Of a DNA stretch of 23,342 nt, positions 1 to 8,970 are shown one piece after another. The translations under genes were made by a program, and so were the position numbers. How positions within the stretch are numbered: the stretch's first letter is position 1; every line of letters starts with the position of its first letter. Source of the DNA: CAYFFO01 sp964342485 (lineage in GTDB: Bacteria > Chloroflexota > Dehalococcoidia > Lucifugimonadales > CAJWER01); contig CAYFFO010000031.1 of NCBI GenBank assembly GCA_964342485.1, positions 1-23,342 of the forward strand. The letters run 5' to 3'. Below the pieces are notes generated by a model. That model worked only from the letters and a program-made list of their open reading frames with translations. It did not search any database and was not told the DNA's origin.

Positions 1-61
1 CTGGGAGAGCGCCGCCTTTGCAAGGCGGAGGTAGGGGGTTCGAGTCCCCCCAGCTCCACCA
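1..61 (+). tRNA. tRNA-Ala(UGC), 3' part, truncated by the window start
   Basis: The sequence begins in the D arm. The anticodon stem ccgcc/ggcgg (12-16 and 24-28) closes the loop tttgcaa, which puts anticodon TGC at 19-21. The T arm with the ggttcgag core follows. The 3' acceptor strand cagctcc (51-57), discriminator A58 and an encoded CCA (59-61) complete the gene. About 15 bases of the 5' end (acceptor 5' strand and start of the D arm) lie outside the window. The anticodon, the T-arm and the 3' end all match bacterial tRNA-Ala. Confidence 0.96.
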
Positions 62-128
62 ACCCCATAATACAAACCATAGAACAAGTTTGAAAAATGT
101 ATCAATACAGTTATTATTCACAGATCAA

Positions 129-156
129 TTGACTATACGAATAGCTATATTATTTT
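129..156 (+). promoter_or_regulatory. candidate sigma-70-type promoter upstream of the propeller protein
   Basis: TTGACT at 129-134 and TATTTT at 151-156 are separated by 16 bases, and a GGAG ribosome site follows at 171-174. The -35 differs from consensus at one base and the -10 at two. In AT-rich DNA such matches arise by chance, so this is a suggestion only. Confidence 0.28.
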
Positions 157-182
157 TAGTTTAAATCTATGGAGATATTTAT

Positions 183-1637
183 ATGGTCCATACAATTGGA
201 AACACAAAGCAGGTTTTCGTCGACTGGGATCTTATAGAAGCAGGTAATGGTCTTGCTCGATATTACGATACAAAAAACCAATCAAAAGTTCATCCAACTA
301 CACATGAAATGCCCTATGGAATCCAGATACAGGTCCATTACCCACGAATAGATAATGAACCGATCATGGTTCCAAACAAAAAATCCGACGGGGCATTTAT
401 TTGCTATGTTTCTATATTTGAAGATGATGGCATCTACCGGATGTACACTATGAACTGGGGTGATGTACGTCTAGGATGGGATAACCCTTATCAATACTTT
501 CTAGCCTATGCAGAATCTACAGACGGGATTAATTGGCATAAACCAAAAATAGGAGAGATATCTTGTAATGGATCAACCAACAATAGCCTGGTTTATGCCG
601 GTCATGCCTCACCAGCATTCAAGGATCCAAATGGAAAACCTGGAGAAAGATATAAATTAGTTTGCGTAGATCGTAGTAATGGTAAAACCAATCTCTTTGG
701 CGCAGTATCAAGTGATGGAAGAAGATTTAAACCGATACAGAAACCACTTCTTACTAACTACCACAGTGACACACATAATGTGATTACTTTCGACAAAGAA
801 AGGGATATTTATATCGGTTATTTTCGAGGTAAAATGCACGGCCGTCGCACAGTACGAACGATAGCCTATGCTGAAACAAGTAACTTTAACGATTGGCCAG
901 TACCAGAAGTTATAGTTACACCAGATGTTAAAGATCCACCAGATATGGATATTTACACAAACTCTTATACCCGGTGGCCAGACACAAATACACACCTTAT
1001 GTTTCCAGCTTTTTACCAACGTAGACTAGATGAAACAGAAATCCATATTATGACCAGTAGGAACGGTAAGCTCTGGGAAAGACCTTTAAACAAACCGATT
1101 ATTCCAAATAATATACCTAACAGTGAATTTAGTGGCAGCGTTTATGCAGGGTGCAATCTTATAAGGGTGAGGCCAGGGGAATGGTCATTACCAATTTCAC
1201 CAAGACCATCTTCTCACAATTCATATCAGTATCCAGAAGGAATGACCAGCGAACTGAACCGAGGGTCAGTCTATTTAGCATCATGGCGAGAGGACGGGAT
1301 CACATCACTAGAAGCTGAGACTGAAGGTGAATGCACTACAATCCCTATAATATTCACTGGTAGTAGGTTAGAAGTAAACGGATGGACTCGTTTCGGGGGT
1401 AGCATAGCATTTGAACTAGTTGATGCTTCAAATGAAAACAACTATACAAACGCCAATGCTATTCCCGGATTTTCTTTTGCAGACAATGATTTCTTTTCAG
1501 GCGATAGTCTTAATCATCAAGTAAGCTGGAATGGTAATCCAGACGTTTCATTTTGTGCAGGTAAACCAATCAGAATCAGACTGAAAATGAGGAGATCACG
1601 GCTACACGCATTTCGTTTCAGAGAAGCCAAGCATTAG
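183..1637 (+). CDS. five-bladed beta-propeller glycosidase-like protein (GH43/GH32 fold)
   Basis: The 484-residue protein looks like the uncharacterised branch of the arabinanase/levansucrase/invertase five-bladed propellers. Visible repeats of the blade type include an AESTDGINWHKP stretch near residue 112, an FKDPNGKPGERYKL block around 146-159, and a second T-S-R-N-G-K-L-W-E-R-P blade near 290. The C-terminal 100 residues look like a beta-rich accessory domain. There is no signal peptide, so a cytoplasmic location is likely. Proteins of this type often carry only generic 'glycosyl hydrolase' labels, and the substrate cannot be named. The start is ATG at 183 with GGAG eight bases upstream. 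It precedes hyuA by 124 bp on the same strand. The fold call is fairly safe; catalytic activity is inference. Confidence 0.72.
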   Translation: MVHTIGNTKQVFVDWDLIEAGNGLARYYDTKNQSKVHPTTHEMPYGIQIQVHYPRIDNEPIMVPNKKSDGAFICYVSIFEDDGIYRMYTMNWGDVRLGWDNPYQYFLAYAESTDGINWHKPKIGEISCNGSTNNSLVYAGHASPAFKDPNGKPGERYKLVCVDRSNGKTNLFGAVSSDGRRFKPIQKPLLTNYHSDTHNVITFDKERDIYIGYFRGKMHGRRTVRTIAYAETSNFNDWPVPEVIVTPDVKDPPDMDIYTNSYTRWPDTNTHLMFPAFYQRRLDETEIHIMTSRNGKLWERPLNKPIIPNNIPNSEFSGSVYAGCNLIRVRPGEWSLPISPRPSSHNSYQYPEGMTSELNRGSVYLASWREDGITSLEAETEGECTTIPIIFTGSRLEVNGWTRFGGSIAFELVDASNENNYTNANAIPGFSFADNDFFSGDSLNHQVSWNGNPDVSFCAGKPIRIRLKMRRSRLHAFRFREAKH

Positions 1638-1692
1638 AAAACAACAAAATGCTGAGTACAACAGAAGTAATTCTTAATTTACGTGCTAGTCT

Positions 1693-1698
1693 TATAAT
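1693..1698 (+). promoter_or_regulatory. candidate -10 box upstream of hyuA
   Basis: A perfect TATAAT lies in the 124-bp gap before hyuA, 64 bp from its start codon. The region 16-17 bases upstream (TTCTTA) is a poor -35. It could give the hydantoinase genes their own promoter, but the match may be chance. Confidence 0.22.
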
Positions 1699-1761
1699 TG
1701 GTACGATATGGACTTCAATTAGTTAAAGTTAAGTTTGATTTGAAGAAAGGTTCTTTAATTC

Positions 1762-3849
1762 ATGACACTATTCCGTACAGGAGTAGACATCGGTGGAACA
1801 TTTACTGACGTAGTCTTCATAGGTGACGATGGAATTGTGGAAGTAATAAAGGTATCCAGTACTCCAGAAGACTACAGTATCGGGGTGATAAATGGTGTCA
1901 CACAAGGTATGGAATATCTGGGGATAAAACCTAAGAACATTTCAGAATTAAGCCACGGCTTTACCGTAGCCACCAACGCAATTCTTGAAGGTAAAGGTGA
2001 GCCGACAGCTCTTATAACAACGTTCGGATTTAGAGACATATTGGAACTCACGCGTATAAGAACCCCTAACCTATATGACCTTTATTATCAAAAACCGACC
2101 CCGTTAGTTGAGCGACGGCTTCGGTTAGAAGTTCGTGAACGGATAAATTATAGAGGTGATATTCTTGAGAATTTAAATGTGACTGATGTGGACAAGGCAA
2201 TTGCCTTTATTGAAAATGAAGGAATCAAATCAGTCGCAATTTCGCTACTTCACTCTTATGCAAACCCGGTCCATGAAAATATAATAGCTGACGCATTTAA
2301 AAATGCAATCCCCGAAATAAATCTCTCGATATCAAGCGAAATCCTCCCGGAAATGAGGGAATACGAAAGAACAAGCACTACAGTAATAAATGGATATGTA
2401 AAACCGGTCGTAGAACAATATCTACTAAAATTAAATAAGGAATTGAAGTTAATCGGTATCAATGTCCCTTTAACTGTTATGCAGTCGAATGGCGGTCTTA
2501 TGCCATTAAGTTTAGCTACATCTAAACCAATTTACTGTATCGAATCGGGGCCTGCCGCAGGAGTGGTAGGCGCTCATAAAGTTGGTCGACGTCTTCAAGA
2601 AAGTAATCTTATTACCTTTGACATGGGAGGCACTACAGCAAAAGCCTCAATTATTGAAAACCATGAAATGCTACTAGCCCCTGAATACGAAGTCGGCGGA
2701 GGGATGAATATAGGCCATCGACTGCTAAAAGGATCAGGCTATATGCTAAGAGTCCCTACTATTGACATTGCTGAGGTAAGTGCAGGTGGTGGCAGTATAG
2801 CGTGGGTGGACAAAGCCGGAGGAATCCAATCAGGTCCACAGAGTGCCGGAGCTGTGCCAGGGCCTGTATGCTATAACCTTGGTGGAAAGCAGCCTACAGT
2901 AACCGATGCAAATGTTGTACTGGGATATTTAAATCCCAAAGCTCTTCTAGGGGGTAATTTCCCAATAGATTCTGGGAAAGCCCATTCAGCTATAGATTCT
3001 CATATAGCAAAAAATACAGGGTTATCATTAATAAATGCCGCTAGAGGTGTACATTCTATAGTGAATTCGAACATGGGGCGTGCTTTACGATCAGTCTCAA
3101 GCGAGAGGGGTAGAGATCCAAGGAAATTTAGTCTTATGGCTTTTGGAGGAGGAGGTCCTATCCATGCTGCAGGACTGGCTGAAACACTGGGAATATCAAG
3201 GATTCTAATTCCACCTTCACCTGGAGTTTTCAGTGCTTTTGGTCTTCTTTTTGCAGATATAGAACACCATTTCGTTAGAACTCATTTCAAAACCTTTGAC
3301 GATCTTGTTCTAGATCAATTAACAAAAATCGTTAACGAATTGATCGATGAAGGCAAAACCTTACTAACTTCCGAAGGATTCGCCGAAACATCTCATGAAA
3401 TAAAAATCCAACTCGACATGAAATACTCTGGACAAACATCAGAACTAACAATAACTATTCCTAATACAATTTTTAACCAAGACTCGCTCTCAGAAATATC
3501 CGAAATATTTATGGAAGAACATGAAAAAACGTACGGATATAGAGTGAACGAACATTTACAATTAGTCTGCATTAGGGTGATAGCCAGAGGCTCTACAAAG
3601 CAAAATCGAATACCTGACAGCTTAAAAATACCATCTGGTACAAATTCAGAAATGGAAGACAGAAACGTGTATTTTAATTCGTCTCAGAAATGGATTATGA
3701 CTCCAATAATTGATCGTATTCAACTCGATTCAAACTGGTTCAAAGGTCCACTAATCATTGAAGAATATGATTCAACTACCGTTATACCTCCACTATGGAA
3801 AACCCGCTTAGATGAAGCTCATAACATCGTAGTAGAAAAATATGAATAG
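1762..3849 (+). CDS. hyuA: hydantoinase/oxoprolinase family protein, subunit A (HyuA-like)
   Basis: The 695-residue protein has the full HyuA/OplA layout: an N-terminal Hydant_A_N domain opening with TGVDIGGTFTDVVF (residues 6-19, phosphate-binding loop of the actin/hexokinase ATPase fold), and a central Hydantoinase_A domain with the second phosphate loop FDMGGTTAKAS starting near residue 286. The conserved ERGRDPRKFSLMAFGGGGP block and a C-terminal beta domain follow. In characterised members subunit A phosphorylates the lactam or imide with ATP and works with subunit B to open 5-membered rings such as hydantoins, 5-oxoproline or, with a third subunit, acetone. The ATG start has GAAAGG 11 bases upstream. 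HyuB follows after 37 bp, so the two are very likely co-transcribed. The substrate is not determined. Confidence 0.93.
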   Translation: MTLFRTGVDIGGTFTDVVFIGDDGIVEVIKVSSTPEDYSIGVINGVTQGMEYLGIKPKNISELSHGFTVATNAILEGKGEPTALITTFGFRDILELTRIRTPNLYDLYYQKPTPLVERRLRLEVRERINYRGDILENLNVTDVDKAIAFIENEGIKSVAISLLHSYANPVHENIIADAFKNAIPEINLSISSEILPEMREYERTSTTVINGYVKPVVEQYLLKLNKELKLIGINVPLTVMQSNGGLMPLSLATSKPIYCIESGPAAGVVGAHKVGRRLQESNLITFDMGGTTAKASIIENHEMLLAPEYEVGGGMNIGHRLLKGSGYMLRVPTIDIAEVSAGGGSIAWVDKAGGIQSGPQSAGAVPGPVCYNLGGKQPTVTDANVVLGYLNPKALLGGNFPIDSGKAHSAIDSHIAKNTGLSLINAARGVHSIVNSNMGRALRSVSSERGRDPRKFSLMAFGGGGPIHAAGLAETLGISRILIPPSPGVFSAFGLLFADIEHHFVRTHFKTFDDLVLDQLTKIVNELIDEGKTLLTSEGFAETSHEIKIQLDMKYSGQTSELTITIPNTIFNQDSLSEISEIFMEEHEKTYGYRVNEHLQLVCIRVIARGSTKQNRIPDSLKIPSGTNSEMEDRNVYFNSSQKWIMTPIIDRIQLDSNWFKGPLIIEEYDSTTVIPPLWKTRLDEAHNIVVEKYE

Positions 3850-3886
3850 CCTCTTTATCAAAATCAAATAATAACTGGGAAACAAC

Positions 3887-5698
3887 ATGCTACCTGAAGA
3901 AAATCTTGATCCTATAACACGAGATGTCATCCGTAATTATCTTTATAGCGCAGCTGACACAATGGCAGTTACAGTAGTCAGGACCGCTCGTTCCGCAGTG
4001 GTGAAAGACGGTATGGATTTTTCTACTGCAATTTTTAATTCAGATGGAGAGCAAGTAGCTCAGGGCCTCACTTTGCCACTCCATATGGGAGCAATGCAGC
4101 CCGCTCTGGATGCAGTAAGGGAATATTTCCAAAACGATATAAATCCAGATGACGTTTTTATCAATAATGATCCATATGAGGGAGGAAGTCACCTTCCTGA
4201 TATTTTCTTATTTAAACCTATTTTTTACAATGACACCCTTGTTGCATGGACCTCAGTAATAGCACACCAAACCGATATTGGAGGCCGGGTTGCAGGCGGC
4301 AATGCCTGTGACAACACTGAAATATACCAAGAAGGACTTCGCTTACCTCCAATAAAGCTTGTAGATAGAGGTATAAGAAATGACGCGGTCTGGAGAATTC
4401 TTAATAAGAACGTACGTGTACCTGACATGGTTCAAGGTGACATACTTGCACAGATATCGGCTGTTAAACAAGGAGAACGTGATGTTCTTCAGCTTCTAGA
4501 TGAATATGGTATTGAAACTCTTAAAACATACATGTCAGAAATTATCGACTATACAGAAGATCTGACCAGAGCTGAAATAGAAAGCCTACCTGATGGATCA
4601 TGGGGTTTCTCAGACTACGTAGATGATGACGGGTTCAATCCTGAACCAATAGAAATCAGGGTAAAAGTAACAATAAAAGACGACAATATGACCGTGGATT
4701 TCACGGGTACATCTCCACAGGCAAAAGGGTCAATTAATCCTAACCTACCGTTTACCAAATCTGCCGTTTATGCTGTATTCAAATGCCTGACAAACCCAGA
4801 TATTACGGCTAACTCCGGATTTTTCAAACCTTTTCATGTGATAGCACCTGAGGGCTGCTATGTAAATCCTCAACATCCAGCCCCAGTTGCAGCTAGAGGA
4901 CTTGGAGGATTTCGAATTGCACACGCAGTTTTCGGAGCTATGTCTAAAGCTCTGCCAAAAAAAGTACCTGCAGCCTGGGGAGGCGGTGAAGTAGGTGTTA
5001 GTTTCGGGGGATATGATAAAGACGGTAAAGCATTCGTATTTGTAGAATTTGACAACGATGGTCCCAGAGGAGGTGGCCCACTGACTGATGGTGCGGATGG
5101 AGCTGCGGCTCCTATACACAACATGGCAAATACTCCAATTGAATCTATAGAATCAAACCATCCTCTACTGGTAAAGAGATACGGTTTTATATCTGACACA
5201 GAAGGTGCAGGAAAATACAGAGGGGGCTTAGGTATGGTAAGAGAATTCGAATTACTTAATGATGAAGCCATCCTACAAATACGCTCTGATAGAAACAAAT
5301 TCCTTCCTTGGGGGACCCAGGGAGGGTCTCCAGGAAGTCGTTCATTTAACATTCTAAACCCTGAAACTGAAAGTGAGATACTTCCATCAAAATTTATACG
5401 GACTTTAAAAAAGGGTGATGTCTATCGCATGATACAACCTGGTGGTGGTGGTTATGGTGATCCTCTCGAAAGGGATCCTAAATCAGTTTATTCTGACATC
5501 CAGCAAAACAAAATCTCGTCAGAACGTGCCTTTGAAGTATATGGAGTAGTGATCGATAAAGACAAAGGCAACTTAAATATTGAAGAAACCGTGTCAAGAC
5601 GAAAGATTATGATTTCAAATCGAGATAAATTCTCAATGGAACCTGAAGTTATACCAGCAAAACAAATATTTACAGATGATACCCCACCGATCCTTTAA
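3887..5698 (+). CDS. hyuB: hydantoinase/oxoprolinase family protein, subunit B (HyuB-like)
   Basis: The 603-residue protein is a full-length Hydantoinase_B. It opens with the typical LDPITRDVIRNYL segment. It carries VFINNDPYEGGSHLPD (central metal-site region of the family), an RGLGGFRIAHAVFGAM block, a GGGEVGVSFGG stretch and the C-terminal PGGGGYGDP at residues 518-526. It is the hydrolytic partner of HyuA: after ATP-dependent activation by subunit A, it completes ring opening of a cyclic amide or imide. The gap to hyuA is 37 bp on the same strand. A tail of about 75 residues after PGGGGYGDP is ordinary for the family. The complex should be cytoplasmic. Family call is firm, substrate unknown. 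Confidence 0.93.
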   Translation: MLPEENLDPITRDVIRNYLYSAADTMAVTVVRTARSAVVKDGMDFSTAIFNSDGEQVAQGLTLPLHMGAMQPALDAVREYFQNDINPDDVFINNDPYEGGSHLPDIFLFKPIFYNDTLVAWTSVIAHQTDIGGRVAGGNACDNTEIYQEGLRLPPIKLVDRGIRNDAVWRILNKNVRVPDMVQGDILAQISAVKQGERDVLQLLDEYGIETLKTYMSEIIDYTEDLTRAEIESLPDGSWGFSDYVDDDGFNPEPIEIRVKVTIKDDNMTVDFTGTSPQAKGSINPNLPFTKSAVYAVFKCLTNPDITANSGFFKPFHVIAPEGCYVNPQHPAPVAARGLGGFRIAHAVFGAMSKALPKKVPAAWGGGEVGVSFGGYDKDGKAFVFVEFDNDGPRGGGPLTDGADGAAAPIHNMANTPIESIESNHPLLVKRYGFISDTEGAGKYRGGLGMVREFELLNDEAILQIRSDRNKFLPWGTQGGSPGSRSFNILNPETESEILPSKFIRTLKKGDVYRMIQPGGGGYGDPLERDPKSVYSDIQQNKISSERAFEVYGVVIDKDKGNLNIEETVSRRKIMISNRDKFSMEPEVIPAKQIFTDDTPPIL

Positions 5699-5796
5699 CC
5701 AGACTAATAACCTATCTAATCGTATCAATCACTTACATCTTATAGGGTAAAATATTTGCCACTGAAATCAATCTTTTGAATTGAAAGGCAATCTTA

Positions 5797-7176
5797 ATGT
5801 CTCAGGAAATTAATCCTTCTGTATTTCGACAAATTGAAAATAAAATAGATTCAATGTGTGCTGCTAATAAAATAGTCGGAGCGTCAATTGGTATCACATC
5901 CGCTAATGATTTGATATGGACTTACAATTTTGGATACTCTGATTTCAATTCACAAACTCGTCCTGATGAAAACACTATTTACCGAATTGCATCGATTACC
6001 AAAACATTTACTTCAACTTCAATTTTCCAGCTCCGAGACAAAAACAAACTTGATCTAGATGACCCAATAACCAAATATATACCCGAATTCAAAAAGGCTG
6101 ATGCGAGCCCAACATCTATTGAGGAGGTGACAATAAGGCGTTTACTGTGCCATCATTCAGGAATAATAGCTGAGGCTCCCAGTAACGAACCGTACTGGAC
6201 TATTAAAAAAATACCCGATGTAGATAACATTCTTGCAAATATACCTTCGATAAAAATAGTCGCAGAACAAGATACAATTTTCAAATATTCCAACCTTGGT
6301 TTTGTACTACTAGGAGAGGTAATCTCCCGGATATCAGGGATTAAATATCAAGATTATGTGACTAACTCAATTCTAATCCCATTAGGAATGAGATCAACGG
6401 TTTTTAATCTGGATAATAGTCTTAAAAACCGATTTGCTACTGGCTATCAGTCCAGTAAGGATAGTTCTATTATAAACCCTGTCGAGGATGAAGACCTAAG
6501 AGGCTACGTTGCAGCCGGACAACTTTATTCAACGATCCAAGATCTTTCCAAGTGGACAAGTTTACAATTTGATTCCGATCAAAATAACCAATCCTCAAAA
6601 CAAATAATTGGCTATCGATCTTTAAGAGAAATGCAACGACCAACAATCATGGATAACCAGTGGACAACAGGATACTGTCTACCATGGATAGCCCGGAAAA
6701 TTTCAGATGAAATAGTCCTGAGACATACAGGGTTTACCTACGGATTCCGTGCCGATTTAAGCTTTGTTCCAAAACAGCGCTTAGGAGTAATTGTATTATC
6801 CAATACCGTACCAGAATTACCTCCTCTAACCAATCTAATTCTGGAACATATTCTAAATTCCCAGGCCCCTCTAAAAGATAACGAAAATATAACCGCTACT
6901 ACAGTACTTCAAAAAGAACTACTTGGACTTTACAGCGGAGAACTAGGTTTAACACTGAAGGTCGAATACATTAATTCATCATTACAGGTAAACCTAGTAG
7001 ATGATACTGCACTAGGATTCGCCCCAGGTCCATTGACTAAAACTAGTAAAGCTGACATCTTTGTAGCAAATCAAGGGAGATGGTTTGGAGAACAAATTAA
7101 ATTCCTGCGCGATAAAGATGGATTTGTTTACGCCCTAGATCTTGGTCCATTTAGGTTCACAATGGATAAGAAATAA
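5797..7176 (+). CDS. serine hydrolase of the beta-lactamase/DD-peptidase fold (class C type)
   Basis: The three active-site motifs of the family are visible: SITK with nucleophile Ser66 and Lys69, YSN at Tyr164-Asn166, and HTG at 310-312 in place of the KTG triad. The HTG form is common in class C-like esterases, D-aminopeptidases and D-amino-acid amidases and argues against a resistance beta-lactamase. A C-terminal region of about 100 residues after 355 looks like the small beta-barrel domain of D-aminopeptidase (DmpB/DAP)-type proteins. No signal peptide is seen, which also argues against a cell-wall enzyme. The ATG start has GAAAGG eight bases upstream. Placed between HyuAB and a D-amino-acid deacylase, a role in amide or ester hydrolysis of small metabolites is the best inference. 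Confidence 0.88.
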   Translation: MSQEINPSVFRQIENKIDSMCAANKIVGASIGITSANDLIWTYNFGYSDFNSQTRPDENTIYRIASITKTFTSTSIFQLRDKNKLDLDDPITKYIPEFKKADASPTSIEEVTIRRLLCHHSGIIAEAPSNEPYWTIKKIPDVDNILANIPSIKIVAEQDTIFKYSNLGFVLLGEVISRISGIKYQDYVTNSILIPLGMRSTVFNLDNSLKNRFATGYQSSKDSSIINPVEDEDLRGYVAAGQLYSTIQDLSKWTSLQFDSDQNNQSSKQIIGYRSLREMQRPTIMDNQWTTGYCLPWIARKISDEIVLRHTGFTYGFRADLSFVPKQRLGVIVLSNTVPELPPLTNLILEHILNSQAPLKDNENITATTVLQKELLGLYSGELGLTLKVEYINSSLQVNLVDDTALGFAPGPLTKTSKADIFVANQGRWFGEQIKFLRDKDGFVYALDLGPFRFTMDKK

Positions 7177-7322
7177 AACCGTTAACCTTTCAAATACTGA
7201 TATTGCATTAAAAATTCGGACAATTGATTATTTTCAAAAGATATATATACATCAAGAACCTGACAGCTCTAACTTTTGTCCAATCCTGTTAAGTTTGAAT
7301 ATCTTCATCATAGGTAACCTTC

Positions 7323-8900
7323 ATGATAGATTTGATAATAAAAAACGGTATTGTAATAGACGGTAGCGGTACCCAAGGCATAAAAACCAATATAGCCATT
7401 GATAACGGAACAATTGTTGATATTGGCCAACTAGACGGAGTGGGATCACGCAAATTAATAGAAGCAACTGGCATGATCGTATGTCCAGGTTTTATCGATA
7501 TCCATAGCCATTCTGACTTTACTATACTGGTAGACCCTCGCGCCCAAAGCGCTCTTTCACAAGGGGTTACTACAGAACTTATCGGAAATTGCGGACATGG
7601 ATGTGCTCCAATCACCAAATCAGACCGTTATATATCAAACATATATGGATACAATCCCTTAATTGAAATCGATTGGAAAACTACTGCCGAATATATGAAT
7701 AAAATTGAAACAGCAAGTCCAGCCATAAATATTGCAACACTAGTACCAAATGGCAACCTACGATTAACAGCTATGAGATACCCAGACCAGCAGGCAACTA
7801 AAGACGAAGTTGACCAGATGGCATATCTACTTGAAGAAGGCCTGGAAGCAGGTGCTTACGGATATTCTAATGGTCTCGAATATCCACTTGAAAGCAGCGT
7901 TTCCGAAGAAGAAGTTTTCCAACTATGTAACTTAGTGGCCAAATCCAACGCACTTTATGCTACACACGAAAGGAACAAGGATATACGTGCTGTAGAAGCA
8001 ATCGAAGAGGGTATCCGAGTAGCAAAAAAGACAGATGTACGCCTGCAGATATCACATATTATACCAAGACACGGAAGCCCACCAGCATCACTAGAAAAAA
8101 TTATTAAACTGGTAGATGAAGCACGTCAATCCACACTAGACGTTTCATTCGACGCACACACAAGACTACATGGAATATTAAATGCTTCCGCTGCTCTACC
8201 TCAATGGGCAATTAGCGGTACAAAAGAAGATATTCAAAAAAATCTCAAAGATCCCATGTCACGGGATAAAATAAAGTCACATGTAAGTATTGTCAGTAAT
8301 CTCAGTATTGTTGGATGGGATCGAATGTATCTCTTTTCCAGTTGGGCTAAACCAGGTTTAGTTGGCAAATCTTTTGAAGAATTAGCGGATTCAGGACAAG
8401 ATCCTTTTGATGTTTTACTAGACATTCTTATGTTTGAAGTTGAAGACCTTCATAAATCCTTGATCATATGCCGTGCATATGAAGAAGATTGGCTCAGACA
8501 AACATTTCTGCATCCACAGTGTGCGCTTGAATCAGATGCTACTACGCTATGTCCTAATGGGCCATTATCTGAAACACAATTTCTTGGAGCGTATACCTGG
8601 GCAGCATGGTTCTTTAGACGCTTTGTTACAGAAAAGAAAGATTTCACTCTTGAGCAAGCTATCCACAAACTAACCTACCTTCCAGCCGAACGTATAGGAC
8701 TGAAAAACAGAGGTCTACTACAAAAAGGGGCATGGGCTGACATAGTAGTTTTGGATCCCGAAAATTTTCGGGAAAATGGTACTCTAGACAATCCAAACAA
8801 ACTTGCCAGTGGAGTGCTACATGTTCTGGTAAATGGTTCAATCTCAATTGAAGATAGTAAATTTACAGGAATCAGAAACGGCCAAATGCTCCGTCGATAA
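7323..8900 (+). CDS. N-acyl-D-amino-acid deacylase (D-aminoacylase) family amidohydrolase
   Basis: The 525-residue protein is an amidohydrolase of the D-aminoacylase group. The first metal motif HSH lies at 61-63 with Asp65. Cys90 in GNCG is the metal-bridging Cys that sets D-aminoacylases apart from carboxy-lysine amidohydrolases. His215 (ATHER) and His245 (ISHI) are the next ligands, and Asp405 (ESDAT) is the catalytic Asp. The C-terminal GLKNRGLLQKGAWADIVVLDP returns to the small beta-sandwich domain. Such enzymes remove the acyl group from N-acyl-D-amino acids, though many paralogs act on other amides. The ATG start has AGG eight bases upstream. It lies 146 bp after the serine hydrolase and may be under the same promoter. 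Confidence 0.9.
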   Translation: MIDLIIKNGIVIDGSGTQGIKTNIAIDNGTIVDIGQLDGVGSRKLIEATGMIVCPGFIDIHSHSDFTILVDPRAQSALSQGVTTELIGNCGHGCAPITKSDRYISNIYGYNPLIEIDWKTTAEYMNKIETASPAINIATLVPNGNLRLTAMRYPDQQATKDEVDQMAYLLEEGLEAGAYGYSNGLEYPLESSVSEEEVFQLCNLVAKSNALYATHERNKDIRAVEAIEEGIRVAKKTDVRLQISHIIPRHGSPPASLEKIIKLVDEARQSTLDVSFDAHTRLHGILNASAALPQWAISGTKEDIQKNLKDPMSRDKIKSHVSIVSNLSIVGWDRMYLFSSWAKPGLVGKSFEELADSGQDPFDVLLDILMFEVEDLHKSLIICRAYEEDWLRQTFLHPQCALESDATTLCPNGPLSETQFLGAYTWAAWFFRRFVTEKKDFTLEQAIHKLTYLPAERIGLKNRGLLQKGAWADIVVLDPENFRENGTLDNPNKLASGVLHVLVNGSISIEDSKFTGIRNGQMLRR

Positions 8901-8970
8901 CAAAATATTGGAGCTTCAAAATCAATGTCGTATAATCAACAAATAAAATTACTCATATCAGGAAAATACA

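Noticed and set aside
4870..5352. 160-codon open frame antisense to hyuB
   Set aside because: It lies fully inside a firmly assigned gene, is Pro/Ser-rich without family resemblance, and has no ribosome site.
7142..7366. 74-codon open frame bridging the serine hydrolase and D-aminoacylase genes
   Set aside because: It overlaps both genes in another frame and has no recognisable protein features.
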